Shown here in pieces: positions 45,734 through 54,655 of a stretch of 64,000 nt of DNA; position 1 is the first letter of the stretch; the number at the start of each line of letters is the position of its first letter. A program made the position numbers and the translations under genes. A model generated the notes under the pieces. It had not been told where the DNA came from, made no database searches, and was given only the letters and a program-made list of their open reading frames with translations. Source of the DNA: G963676655 sp963676655 (GTDB lineage Bacteria; Verrucomicrobiota; Lentisphaeria; Victivallales; Victivallaceae); contig CAXXKX010000003.1 of the NCBI GenBank assembly GCA_963676655.2, positions 2,170,001 to 2,234,000 of the forward strand, read 5' to 3'.

Positions 45734-45905
45734 CGGCGGTCGTTAAATGAAGTTGATGAAAACAGCCGTAATAATGAAAAAGAATGGTGTGAAGTGACTT
45801 TTGAAGAAGTTGAAATAAGCCATGCTTATTTATTTTTTCATAAAAAGGATAAAATCTGCCTGACTGCCATACGCTTAATTGTTCAAAATTCTCATTCATA
45901 ATCAC
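45734..45905 (-). pseudogene. possible remnant of a four-helix-bundle (S23-type) protein gene
   Basis: Between trkA and trkH, a minus-strand frame begins MNENFEQLSVWQSGR, which resembles the start of S23-type four-helix-bundle proteins (FxxLxVWQxA). What follows does not keep the family pattern. Short repeats of CTTTCAACTT flank it (45695-45720 and 45920-45955). It may be decayed or coincidental. Confidence 0.25.
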
Positions 45906-45962
45906 AAAAATATTTTAATCTTTCAACCTTCAACTTTAATCTTTCAACTTATATACATTGAT

Positions 45963-47315
45963 TCAGCCGAACAGGGCTGCAAGCTTCGTTTCGGTTTCAA
46001 TCGTGGTGATAGCGGTGACTTTATCTCCCGCTCGAAGGGGAAGCTCCCCGTATGGCGTCAGAACCCGGCTGTCCCGGAAGACCATTGCCAATACGGTTGA
46101 CTCGGGAAATTTGCATTGATCGATCTGTTTGTCACAGACATCGGAGTTTTCCTTTACTTCAAATTCAGAGACAACTGCATCAACGCGACGCAGAATTGCG
46201 TTGGTATGGACCTGATTAATCATGGAAATATGTCGGAGAATTGAATTCCCGGCTTCGGTCCAGCGGCTGAAGCCGCAGTCGATAAAATCCATATTCCTGA
46301 TCAAATCCACATATTCCTCTTTATTGGTCATAACAACCACTTTTTTCGCCCCCAGGCGTTTGGCCAGAATACAGGTCAGGATATTGCTCTCATCTTCCAT
46401 CCCGGCGGCGATAAAAGCATCGGCGGTGGCAACTCCGGCTTCTTCCAGAACATCTTTTTCAGTCGGGTCGCCGTTGATTACCATCATCCGGGTGTTGATT
46501 TCATTCATGATGTCTTCGGCCACCGCATGGTCTTTCTCGATTAGGCGGATGTCGAATCCCTGATTGGTAAGTTCCTGAGCCAGGTGGGAGCCGATCTTCG
46601 TGCCGCCGGCAATAATGACCCGCTTTATTTTGTATTTGTCCGGATTGGCCCATTTTACCATCGTGTCAACTTTGTCGCGCAGTCCGGCCAGATAGATTTC
46701 ATCGCCTTCCTGGATAATCGTATTGCCGCGCGGCGCGATCAGGGTTCCGTTTCGTACGATACCGGCAAACCTGATTGATTTGATCATTTCAATATCCGGA
46801 AAATCTGATAACTTCAGATTGCTTAACGCCGAACCCGGAGCCACTTTAAAAGCGGTAATTAATGCTTCAGGAATACCGAAAGTGATTTTTTCGAGCGTGG
46901 TCATGTCGTCCATCACATTTATTATCCGGTCCACACACTCTTCCTGAGGCACTACAATATAGTCAATTCCCAGGTGAGCCGGAGTGAAGTCGTCATTCCA
47001 ATCAAAATATTGTCTGGAAGTCAACCTGCAAATGATATGCGGGACTCCCATGTGACGGGCGATGCGGCAGGAATGAATATTGATGGTGTCGTCGCTGCCG
47101 ACGGCAATGAACAATTTAACCTTGTCTATTTGCGCTTCTTTCAACGTTTCATAACAAGCGCCATTCCCGATCACCGTCATAACGTCGAGCTTATCCCGGA
47201 TCCGGTCCAGGGTTTTTGCAGAAGTGTCGATGACCACGACGTCATGTTTATCATTACAGAAAGTAACCGCAAGAAATTTTCCGGCGGTTCCGCCGCCGAC
47301 AATACCGATTTTCAT
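45963..47315 (-). CDS. trkA: Trk potassium transporter regulatory subunit TrkA
   Basis: Cytoplasmic NAD(H)-binding gating protein of the Trk system, 450 aa. Two tandem RCK units are seen: the first Rossmann motif GIVGGGTAGKFLA at residues 3-15 with Asp30 at the end of strand 2, and the second in RVIIAGGTKIGSHLAQEL near 230. TrkA_C domains follow each. IGNGACYETL and NGDPTEKDVLEEAGV are characteristic. It is upstream of trkH in the same direction, matching the shared function. Confidence 0.95.
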   Translation of the reverse strand: MKIGIVGGGTAGKFLAVTFCNDKHDVVVIDTSAKTLDRIRDKLDVMTVIGNGACYETLKEAQIDKVKLFIAVGSDDTINIHSCRIARHMGVPHIICRLTSRQYFDWNDDFTPAHLGIDYIVVPQEECVDRIINVMDDMTTLEKITFGIPEALITAFKVAPGSALSNLKLSDFPDIEMIKSIRFAGIVRNGTLIAPRGNTIIQEGDEIYLAGLRDKVDTMVKWANPDKYKIKRVIIAGGTKIGSHLAQELTNQGFDIRLIEKDHAVAEDIMNEINTRMMVINGDPTEKDVLEEAGVATADAFIAAGMEDESNILTCILAKRLGAKKVVVMTNKEEYVDLIRNMDFIDCGFSRWTEAGNSILRHISMINQVHTNAILRRVDAVVSEFEVKENSDVCDKQIDQCKFPESTVLAMVFRDSRVLTPYGELPLRAGDKVTAITTIETETKLAALFG

Positions 47316-47466
47316 AAATTATTTTCCTGCCGCATATTTTTCCGCGGCAAATCTGTTAAAAATAAACTCATAATTCGGCCTTAATATACTGCAAAAGAGC
47401 CTGATTTTCAAGTTTTTACCATTTCGCATAAATTTTATGGACTATCATTTAGACGAAATAGCAGGA

Positions 47467-48132
47467 TTATTTTTCCAGTATTTGACGGATGGCAAAACTG
47501 TCAAAACGCCATTTGCCGTCTATTTTCTTTGCTGTACAGCGCAATTCTCTAACCCCTTCGGCTTCGCCGCCTTGCTTGTAAACGCCTTGAAATGAAACAT
47601 TGAATTCCGCTTCGGCGGTTGTTGGTGAAGAAACGTTGACCAGAATATCACTGAAAGTAAGATTTGCGGTTTTAAATAAAGTCTTGCAGCGCATTGCCAT
47701 GGCGTTGACATTTCCTGGAGTATAAGTGCCGCTGACCATTCCTACCCTTACAGATACGGTACATTCCGGCGCGATATAGTTTTCAAGTTGGCGGGATTTC
47801 AATAAATTACTGCTGGTAGTATCGGCAGAGGAGCGGGATGACAAGCGGGCGAAGTCAAGCAGATTATTTTCGATTTGTTCTTTATCGCTAACCTGGAACA
47901 GGGCACTGTAAATAAAATATCCGCCTGTAGCAAGAGCAATTAGAATAAGTAGATTAATCAACAGTTTTCTGCCGCGAAACAGAGAGAATATCAGTTTTCG
48001 AATGTTATTCAAAGCCGCTCCGGTCGACTTCAATATTCTGACAAGCCGTTTACCCTTCTTTTTGTTGTCATTTCCAGTTTCCTGAGAATATTCTTCATAA
48101 AGCTCCTGCCAGTTTTTGCGTGGTTTTCCCAT
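47467..48132 (-). CDS. membrane-anchored protein with NTF2-like periplasmic domain, unknown
   Basis: Unrecognised 221-aa protein. A strongly basic cytoplasmic N-terminus (about 1-55, KKKGKRLVRILK) precedes one transmembrane helix (about 57-77, LINLLILIALATGGYFIYSAL). The outer domain (85-221) ends with a pattern typical of NTF2/SnoaL-like folds (RCTAKKIDGKWRFDSFAIRQ). There is no catalytic motif. The start lies one base after the stop of the neighbouring gene at 48134, so the two are one operon and possibly one membrane complex. Confidence 0.75.
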   Translation of the reverse strand: MGKPRKNWQELYEEYSQETGNDNKKKGKRLVRILKSTGAALNNIRKLIFSLFRGRKLLINLLILIALATGGYFIYSALFQVSDKEQIENNLLDFARLSSRSSADTTSSNLLKSRQLENYIAPECTVSVRVGMVSGTYTPGNVNAMAMRCKTLFKTANLTFSDILVNVSSPTTAEAEFNVSFQGVYKQGGEAEGVRELRCTAKKIDGKWRFDSFAIRQILEK

Positions 48133-48133
48133 A

Positions 48134-48484
48134 TCAGCAAACCCGTTCGATTATCTCATATCTTGAGATCGACGCATGCCGTTTGGTTTTAGGCATGAAA
48201 CTGGCGATAGCCCATAAAAGCAGGAGAAAAAAGATGGCGATTCCAAGGATTACCAGACTGGCGATAATGCGTTTTTTAGTATTTTCGTCCAGACCGGAAA
48301 AATCTGTGCCTTTATTTTGGAAATTGTGTACTTTAAGCAGTCGCAAGCCGTATTCGATATCCTTGTCATCGTCGGGCGGCGGCAGGGACACATCGGAATT
48401 TTCGGGAGAAGCTTCCGGCACTGGCTCATTTTTGCGTAAAGGGATTATTTTTTCTTCATCAAGTTTATTATTCAATTCATTCAT
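48134..48484 (-). CDS. single-pass membrane protein, unknown
   Basis: Unrecognised 116-aa protein. A long acidic and Pro-rich cytoplasmic region (1-70, with PPPDDDKDIEYGLRLLKVHN) is followed by one hydrophobic helix (about 76-96, IIASLVILGIAIFFLLLLWAI) and a short basic tail. AGGAG lies ten bases before the ATG at 48484; a TTG 11 codons earlier is less likely. It is followed by the membrane-anchored NTF2-like gene with no gap, in the same direction. Confidence 0.7.
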   Translation of the reverse strand: MNELNNKLDEEKIIPLRKNEPVPEASPENSDVSLPPPDDDKDIEYGLRLLKVHNFQNKGTDFSGLDENTKKRIIASLVILGIAIFFLLLLWAIASFMPKTKRHASISRYEIIERVC

Positions 48485-48697
48485 GGTAGGACTCTCCTGC
48501 TCGAACAATCTTTTCAAAACAAAAAATAAACCTGTCTGAATAAGTTTTCAAGTGAATATACAATTTTTCAGACAATCAATCAATAATCAATAAAATAATA
48601 TTATATTAGCAGATAGTTTTCTATTTATATATAAATAACTGTTAACTATTTCTTTATACATTATTTTATTTGCTTTAAATATTTGCTTTAAAAGTTA

Positions 48698-48735
48698 AAA
48701 CGGAAGAATCCTTCTAAAAGATATTCTTCCGTTTT
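48698..48735 (-). terminator. bidirectional AT-flanked hairpin
   Basis: AAAACGGAAGAAT and ATTCTTCCGTTTT form a perfect 13-bp stem around a 12-base loop. A/T runs at both ends allow termination on either strand. Its position, upstream of 48484 and downstream of the 48944-51151 gene across the MITE, suggests it serves transcripts of that minus-strand gene. Confidence 0.65.
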
Positions 48736-48761
48736 ATCAATCTATGAATTGTTCCGTTTAG

Positions 48762-48920
48762 GAGCTGTATAAAAATAACCTTTACATCTGTGCGTTTCTC
48801 CCGGTTGCTTTGTATTTTGCCGATTCGTTACATCGCCGAGGCTATGCGCCTCATCGGCAACTCCCCAAATCATTCCGGGATAATTCACTCATTTTGTCAA
48901 GTTTATTTTTTTACAGCTCC
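48762..48920. mobile_element. 159-bp MITE with 20-bp terminal inverted repeats and TTA duplication
   Basis: The left end GGAGCTGTATAAAAATAACC (48762-48781) matches the reverse complement of the right end (48901-48920) at 18 of 20 bases. TTA stands directly outside both ends (48759-48761 and 48921-48923), as expected for a 3-bp target duplication of the TNA kind made by some IS5-family elements. The interior has no gene and contains a second palindrome (TGCCGA...TCGGCA, about 48816-48859). It needs a transposase supplied in trans. The remaining spacer (48485-48943) holds only the terminator hairpin. Confidence 0.75.
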
Positions 48921-48943
48921 TTAGGAAAAAAGTTGAGCCCTTA

Positions 48944-51151
48944 TCAATTCATTGCGAATAAATGTGCTTCGTTTGGCTTTAAGGAAGCAACTGCTTGCCC
49001 TTCTGTTATCACGACTTGCAATTCACTCGAAATCCCTGATAATTTTGTTCCACTAAGACCGCTCAACAACACTTCAGACGCTTCCTCGCCGAAGTTGGCA
49101 AGTAAAACATACCTTTCCCCATCGGCTCCGACTGCAATGATGCCACGACATTTTTCTCCGCAATCAAGCTGAACGGGCGGTGTCAAAGACTGGTAATTAG
49201 CTGCATCGTCACCGAGACGCAGAACAAAACCGGTATCGTAAACTTTTTCGCCAATGATGTGCAACTTTGATTTGTTTTCCAGAGAACAACATATCTCGTC
49301 ACAAGCCAGTGACGTCAGCATCGGCTTGCCGAAAACTTGAATATTGCGTTCCGAAGGAAGATAAAGTTGCAATTTACCGCCGTAAACCTGGTGGATTGAC
49401 ATGCAATCGTCAATCATCAGCCACGGAGATTCCATATCGATGACTTCCGGTTGTGTGCGTGATCCAAACTTTGCAGTGAAATTGCCTTCGGCATAACTGT
49501 ATTTTCGCGAGAACCCGTTGAACATATCATTTGGAATCTTCCAACTGATGCCGGCAACTTTATCCGTGAACCTGGTGCTTTGCATTATCGCTTGCTGCAG
49601 GCAGATCACAGTATTATCATCGGGTAAAGTCGCAAACGCGATTTTATGTTCCGCAACCGGGGTGTCGTCCGCCTCTCCCTCACCCAACGGCATCCGGTTA
49701 TTGCCGATGTTGGAACCGCATGTTACAAATCCGCCCGTAAATTCAGCTTCAAAATGAGATTTTACGTTACGCGACTGGAATTTTCCCTGACCAAGCACTT
49801 CACCCTGCAGATTTCTTTGCCATTCCGCAAAAGCGCTATTTCCCGCAGGCTGAAAAGTTGCGGTCGCTTCAGGCGCGCCTTCCCAGCAAAATGACGCGAT
49901 CCGCTTTTTACTGCGGATTAAGTTTGCTCCGTGGTATTGTCCGGACCATGCTCCGGTAAAAGCTGGCTTGCAGTCACTGGGGAGAATGTCTTCAAAGTCA
50001 TTGTAGATCCGCCGCCAGTAGGCTCCCATGGAAAGGGCCGAAGCACGATCTCCTTCCAGCCTGGTATAATAATAGAGGCTGTTTTCTTTGAATCCTGAAA
50101 GTCGCTTTAAGAGATAAGAGCCGTCGGCATTATAATCCATTTCCGTTTTTACAATATCCAGCCACCCGGTCTCCATAGCAGGAACACCAGAATCGCCAAA
50201 CTGATCAAGCATCATTAACCATGACGGGATGCAGTAATCCTGGCAATAACAATAACGTGCCCGGGTGTCACCGCCGATTCGCAGCAGTCGGCCGTCCTCG
50301 AACGTGCATTTCTTAACAACGTTCCAAAGCTCGGATACATTACGTAATACCTCCGGCGGGGTCTTGATCCCGCGTTTTTTACAGGAGAAATGATACATTG
50401 CCAGATTTGACAGGCAGATGACCATATAGCCTACATTTAAATAAGCATGATGATCCAGAGAAAAGTTTTCACAAAAATTGGGTCCTATAAACAAATCTTT
50501 CACTTGGCGACCGTTGAAAGATTCTTCACTTGAGGCGTCAGCAGGCGTCGAAATCCCGTTGATCAGGAATTCCAACCCTTTCGCCCGGTATTCCTCCGCT
50601 CGCGGCAAATCGGGAAACATATCAGTTGTCCGGTAGAGCATAGTTCCACTCCAGATATTTGACTCCGGCACATTATCAGGAGGATGGATGCCGGCTTTGA
50701 TTGGACGCTCGTCCGTGTGCCAGTCGCTTTCACTGGTTAACATCCGGCTTAACGCCGCTATATCGTCAGGTGTCAAATAGTCCCAAATAGCTTCGACTCC
50801 ATGCATCATTCGTTCAAGGCCTAACGGGCTTATCCACGTACAGCCCCATTTTTCACCGTCGGCCCGAACCGCGTTGCCGGAAAGATGACCGTGTATTATG
50901 CCGCGCAGCAATGCCAATGCGTCATTTAAAAGGTTTTTATTCGAGACTCCGGTAATTTGCGGGTCAGCGGCCGGATCGGTCGCGATTACACTGTAGGCGG
51001 CAAAAACGTTGCAGTTGGTTTGGATCGACCAGTGGGCGGAAGTTCCTTCTCCATAGTAAAGATACTCAGGGTAGTTAGGGAGTTTAAAAAGATATTGCCG
51101 GGAATCGGGAACCCAGCGTTCCAGCAGTTGCAGATAATCATGGTGTTTCAT
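48944..51151 (-). CDS. unrecognised large enzyme, lyase-like (alpha/alpha toroid plus beta-sandwich)
   Basis: 735 aa from the ATG at 51151, which follows GTGAGGACAAT; an earlier in-frame ATG at 51226 has no ribosome site but would add a hydrophobic N-terminus, so secretion is undecided. The first half is helix-rich with Trp/Tyr/His (GPNFCENFSLDHHAYLNVGY), the second half beta-rich, ending VVITEGQAVASLKPNEAHLF. This layout resembles polysaccharide lyases of the PL8/heparinase type, with possible catalytic Asn/His/Tyr in NFSLDHHAYLN. I do not recognise the family. It is divergent from a PocR-AraC regulator and probably controlled by it. Confidence 0.75.
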   Translation of the reverse strand: MKHHDYLQLLERWVPDSRQYLFKLPNYPEYLYYGEGTSAHWSIQTNCNVFAAYSVIATDPAADPQITGVSNKNLLNDALALLRGIIHGHLSGNAVRADGEKWGCTWISPLGLERMMHGVEAIWDYLTPDDIAALSRMLTSESDWHTDERPIKAGIHPPDNVPESNIWSGTMLYRTTDMFPDLPRAEEYRAKGLEFLINGISTPADASSEESFNGRQVKDLFIGPNFCENFSLDHHAYLNVGYMVICLSNLAMYHFSCKKRGIKTPPEVLRNVSELWNVVKKCTFEDGRLLRIGGDTRARYCYCQDYCIPSWLMMLDQFGDSGVPAMETGWLDIVKTEMDYNADGSYLLKRLSGFKENSLYYYTRLEGDRASALSMGAYWRRIYNDFEDILPSDCKPAFTGAWSGQYHGANLIRSKKRIASFCWEGAPEATATFQPAGNSAFAEWQRNLQGEVLGQGKFQSRNVKSHFEAEFTGGFVTCGSNIGNNRMPLGEGEADDTPVAEHKIAFATLPDDNTVICLQQAIMQSTRFTDKVAGISWKIPNDMFNGFSRKYSYAEGNFTAKFGSRTQPEVIDMESPWLMIDDCMSIHQVYGGKLQLYLPSERNIQVFGKPMLTSLACDEICCSLENKSKLHIIGEKVYDTGFVLRLGDDAANYQSLTPPVQLDCGEKCRGIIAVGADGERYVLLANFGEEASEVLLSGLSGTKLSGISSELQVVITEGQAVASLKPNEAHLFAMN

Positions 51152-51265
51152 ATTGTCCTCACAATAAGTTGTTAGTAATCTAAATATACAACAAAAAAAA
51201 TATAAATAAATGATTATTTTTTTCATTTTCTTGTATATTTATTTTGTTTATAGTATATTATATCA

Positions 51266-52105
51266 ATGAATATAATAAAAACATACGAAAAGCCGGAAAT
51301 TGCCATCAAGGCGCTGGAATCCGAATTGGGATTGCCGATAACAATTATCGATTACGAAGGGTTGTTTCACACGCCGCCAGGACAGGCGATTCTGGATTTA
51401 CAACGGCAGTCTCATCGCAAAATACCGGCTTGCTTTGTCGGTTTTTGTTCTCAGCGGTGCATTGATCATTGTCGGCATTGGATGAATACCGAATGTCTGC
51501 GGCATCCTGAACCGTTTGTGAGTAATTGCTGGAAAGGACTCAAACAAATTGTTGTTCCACTGAGATACGAAGGCCGCCATTGCGGGATGTTGTATGCCGG
51601 ATGCTGGCGTGGCGAGCGCCCTGTTCCTCAGGAACTGACGGAAGAATTCCGTCAAATTCACGCTGAATTGGCAGAATTGACGGATGACAAAGCAGAAAGT
51701 TTGACTCGCATAATGGAATTTTTTGCACGTGGGTTAATTCTTTCACTGCATGAATATGGAGCCTTGAACAGTCCTTCCGAACCCCGGGCCGCCAGGATTG
51801 CCAGATTCATTCGACTGCATGCAGCGGAAAAAATTCAACTTTCGGATTTGGCCAGTCATCTTGAACTATCAAATTCGCGCACCAGCATTGTTGTCAACTC
51901 ATTGTTTGGAACTTCTTTCATAAATCTGTTAACTGAAGAGCGGATGCGTCGGGCCAAAGCGCTGTTATTATCATCCGAAGAGAAGGTCAAAGATATTGCT
52001 ATCAAGGTTGGTTTCAATGACGAATATCATTTTAACCGGATATTTCATAAGTTTGAAGGATTACCGCCGGGAGAATTCAGGCGCAGATATATTACAGCTA
52101 CTTGA
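51266..52105 (+). CDS. AraC-family regulator with PocR sensory domain
   Basis: Regulator of 279 aa. The N-terminal PocR domain (about residues 10-160) has the characteristic Cys pattern (FCSQRCIDHCR, then FVSNCWKGLKQIVVPL) and ends GMLYAGCW; it binds small ligands such as polyols in relatives. The C-terminal AraC DNA-binding domain (about 180-279) contains two helix-turn-helices (LSDLASHLELSNSR, VKDIAIKVGFNDEYHFNRIFHKFEG) and the PGEFRRRY ending. Divergent from the lyase-like gene by about 114 bp, its obvious target. No strong ribosome site is visible before the ATG. Confidence 0.88.
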   Translation: MNIIKTYEKPEIAIKALESELGLPITIIDYEGLFHTPPGQAILDLQRQSHRKIPACFVGFCSQRCIDHCRHWMNTECLRHPEPFVSNCWKGLKQIVVPLRYEGRHCGMLYAGCWRGERPVPQELTEEFRQIHAELAELTDDKAESLTRIMEFFARGLILSLHEYGALNSPSEPRAARIARFIRLHAAEKIQLSDLASHLELSNSRTSIVVNSLFGTSFINLLTEERMRRAKALLLSSEEKVKDIAIKVGFNDEYHFNRIFHKFEGLPPGEFRRRYITAT

Positions 52106-52506
52106 TAGGGTGCGCTGATGATATAATGTACCGATTATTGCATCTGACTCTAGATGACCGTTTTCAGTTTTTAGTCTTAAGTTGTTTATTTTTAATTTAT
52201 TATATTTTTTTAATAAAGCAGTTGCTCTTTATTAAAAGCTCAATCAAATCGATGGTATGCTGGAGGGCGAGAGTCCCTCGAGCTGCCCGGCAGCGCGACA
52301 TGCCAGCTCGAGGGACCCTTGCCAAGGTTGAACAATCAGTCCTGGAATATGGGAAAGATTAATTTTATTGCCAGGATAGTTGCTGTTTTAACGTCATATC
52401 ATCAGCATATCCATTTGATAGATATGCAAGACTCCTATTATTAGGGCTTTATGTAATAATATTAAATTACATGTTGATTTTTTATATCAAAAAAAATTAA
52501 ATAAAA
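52106..52506. repeat. gene-free spacer with a GC-rich palindrome (52273-52316)
   Basis: A 13-bp perfect inverted repeat, GTCCCTCGAGCTG (52273-52285) and CAGCTCGAGGGAC (52304-52316), encloses an 18-base loop. Partial pairing extends outward (GGCGAGA with CCTTGCC). This GC-rich island, about 52258-52332, stands out from AT-rich surroundings. It resembles a REP-type hairpin. A weaker AT palindrome, ATGTAAT/ATTACAT, lies at 52451-52472. I see no gene here; the small frame running through the palindrome has no family features. Confidence 0.6.
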
Positions 52507-53298
52507 TCAGGCTTCCGCGGAAGCGATTTCGTCCAGCATTTGCTGGTGAAGCAGGCCGTTGGTGGCAACAATGCCGACGCCGGAAAAATCGGTTCCATTG
52601 TGGAAATCACTAATCCGGCCGCCTGCTTCTTGAAGAATTAAAACACCGGCGGCATAGTCATAAGGTTTCAGATTTAGTTCCCAGAACGCATCGAGACGAC
52701 CGGCTGCCACATAACACAAGTCCAACGCGGCTGAACCGTGACGCCGCATTCCGCGACTGCGCTTGACAAGACGTTCGAAATATGGCAGATTATTTTTGGG
52801 TAAATTGCTACGGATACAGGCGAAGCCGGTACACAGCATTGCTTCAATCAACTTGCCGCGTTTTGAAACATGCAGTTTGCGTTCACCAAGAAACGCGCCT
52901 TGTCCTTTTGCGGCGTGGAAAAGTTCATTAAGCCGGGGGCCGTAAACCGCGGCAACCAAAGGTTCCTCTTTATGATACAAAGCGATTGAGACGGAATAAA
53001 AAGGCAATTCATGGACAAAAGAAGCGGTTCCGTCAATCGGATCAATTATCCAGCAAAAATCGCTTGAGCCGCTGCGTCCGGTTTCTTCCCCAAACACTGC
53101 ATGGTCAGGAAACTCCTTTTTAACAGCGGAAATAATGAAGTTCTCGACTTCGCGATCTGCCGCAGTGACCAGGTCCTTCGCACTTTTGAATTCAATATCA
53201 TCGCTGGTAAGCCGACTATATGCCTCCAGACTGAGTTGACCGGCGTCATAGGCGAGTGATTTGATAAATCCGGAATATTGGGAAAGCAAATTTGACAT
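52507..53298 (-). CDS. inositol monophosphatase family protein
   Basis: Mg2+-dependent phosphatase of the SuhB/IMPase family, 263 aa from the ATG at 53298. The frame is open much further upstream but that part overlaps the preceding gene and is not family-like. Metal-binding motifs are present: FGEETG near 68, IDPIDGTASFVH near 88 and the C-terminal WELNLKPYDYAAGVLILQEAGG near 213. It begins ten bases after the GNAT-type gene. The substrate may be inositol phosphate or another sugar phosphate; sequence does not decide. Confidence 0.9.
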   Translation of the reverse strand: MSNLLSQYSGFIKSLAYDAGQLSLEAYSRLTSDDIEFKSAKDLVTAADREVENFIISAVKKEFPDHAVFGEETGRSGSSDFCWIIDPIDGTASFVHELPFYSVSIALYHKEEPLVAAVYGPRLNELFHAAKGQGAFLGERKLHVSKRGKLIEAMLCTGFACIRSNLPKNNLPYFERLVKRSRGMRRHGSAALDLCYVAAGRLDAFWELNLKPYDYAAGVLILQEAGGRISDFHNGTDFSGVGIVATNGLLHQQMLDEIASAEA

Positions 53299-53308
53299 AT
53301 CAATAAAA

Positions 53309-54526
53309 TCAGTCTTCCAGCTTGATAAACATCCCGCCGGACCGGAATCGACCGCCATCGGCGACAAATTTTGCCAGATTGCGCTGCATCGATGATTTAT
53401 ATTCCATGTTTTCGATTCCGTCGTCCCGGGCCGGCAATCCGAATACGCGCCAGACCGCTTCACTTTCATCCGGAGTTGGGAACATAAAACCGAGGCGCTG
53501 GAACGCCAGAATATTGGACTCGGGTTTCAGGCAGTCCTTGAATTGAGGATCAAGCAGCCATGATGAACAGATAAAACATTTGAAGTTAATTTCAGGAAAA
53601 TATTCTCTGAAAAATACCGTTGCCAGTGATATTGACTCCATACAATCCATTGCGGTCATAGGCCCGGTTGCGGGGATATGGATATCCATGACATCATCGC
53701 CAGGCATGATATATTCTTCCCAGTCGGCCAGATCAAAAGTCATAGTTTCGCGCCAGGCATAACCGCGCTGGTCGATCTGATTGCCGGTGATATGGCTGTC
53801 AGTGACTTCAAATACCGATTCCCACGCATCCGGATCATGTGTTCCGGAAACGCCGTCATAGTACCCCTGGGAATTAAACCTTTGTCCCGGAGCAGCCAGG
53901 GCCAGGAGCTTGCCGTCGCCGCGATGACGGTAAATTCTCAGATAATCCGGGAAAACCCGGTGCAGTTTATATTGGAGGCGGCCGAGCCTGAAGATATTGC
54001 CCCGGCAATGATTCAAAAGCCAGTTAACGATATGCGGGGATATGCCGCCCCGCCAGCCTAATTGCTGTTTGAAATAATCAACCCAAACGCCGATATCCTC
54101 GATAGTGTCGCGATAAACCACTTCCGGAATATCGTACATTCGATGAACCGCTTCCGCCGCGGGACAGCCCGACAGGGCCAGAAATAGAAACTGCGTTCCA
54201 GCTTGCTCGGAACTGTAGCCTCCGGGCGCGGGCGGATCAACCGGCAATTCCTTTAATTTATCCGGACTGATATAAAGCAGGTAATACATGTGCCATAAGA
54301 ACCGGGCCAACTCGGCGTCTTTGCGCAAAATCTCCGCTGATTCAAGCAGATAGGGCATGCACTCGCTTTCAATGCCGACAATCGGAGCGTATTTTTTTAT
54401 GAATTTATCGGTCAGGAAAAACACGGAGTCTGCTCCGGGAAAGATTTCTCCGGACAGGTCCCACTCTCGCTCAAGCAATTGGATTTCACTGCCTAAACCC
54501 ATATCCAGGCATAGTTCATCAAACAT
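53309..54526 (-). CDS. acyltransferase domain protein (NAT_N / GNAT_C two-domain family)
   Basis: A 405-aa cytoplasmic protein. The C-terminal half contains IHIPATGPMTAMDCMESI followed by FFREYFPEINFKCFICSSWLLDP and SNILAFQRLGF, which matches my recollection of the GNAT_C part of a poorly studied two-domain acyltransferase family; the N-terminal half would be NAT_N. The cofactor and acceptor are unknown. The gene ends ten bases before the IMPase start, implying cotranscription. Assignment rests on motif memory and should be confirmed with a profile. Confidence 0.72.
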   Translation of the reverse strand: MFDELCLDMGLGSEIQLLEREWDLSGEIFPGADSVFFLTDKFIKKYAPIVGIESECMPYLLESAEILRKDAELARFLWHMYYLLYISPDKLKELPVDPPAPGGYSSEQAGTQFLFLALSGCPAAEAVHRMYDIPEVVYRDTIEDIGVWVDYFKQQLGWRGGISPHIVNWLLNHCRGNIFRLGRLQYKLHRVFPDYLRIYRHRGDGKLLALAAPGQRFNSQGYYDGVSGTHDPDAWESVFEVTDSHITGNQIDQRGYAWRETMTFDLADWEEYIMPGDDVMDIHIPATGPMTAMDCMESISLATVFFREYFPEINFKCFICSSWLLDPQFKDCLKPESNILAFQRLGFMFPTPDESEAVWRVFGLPARDDGIENMEYKSSMQRNLAKFVADGGRFRSGGMFIKLED

Positions 54527-54655
54527 TTTACCCGCTCCAGTCAGTATTTTATGATATCAAAAAAAAGTGATGGTAAATTCTCTCAATATATGAATATAAT
54601 ATCCAATGCTTCAAAGTTCAAGCAGATTTTCAGGGATGGGCTAATATTAGAGGCT

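Noticed and set aside
52102..52362. 86-codon frame overlapping the GC-rich palindrome
   Set aside because: It overlaps the AraC stop, has no ribosome site, and its basic Arg/Ala-rich part is just the translated palindrome.
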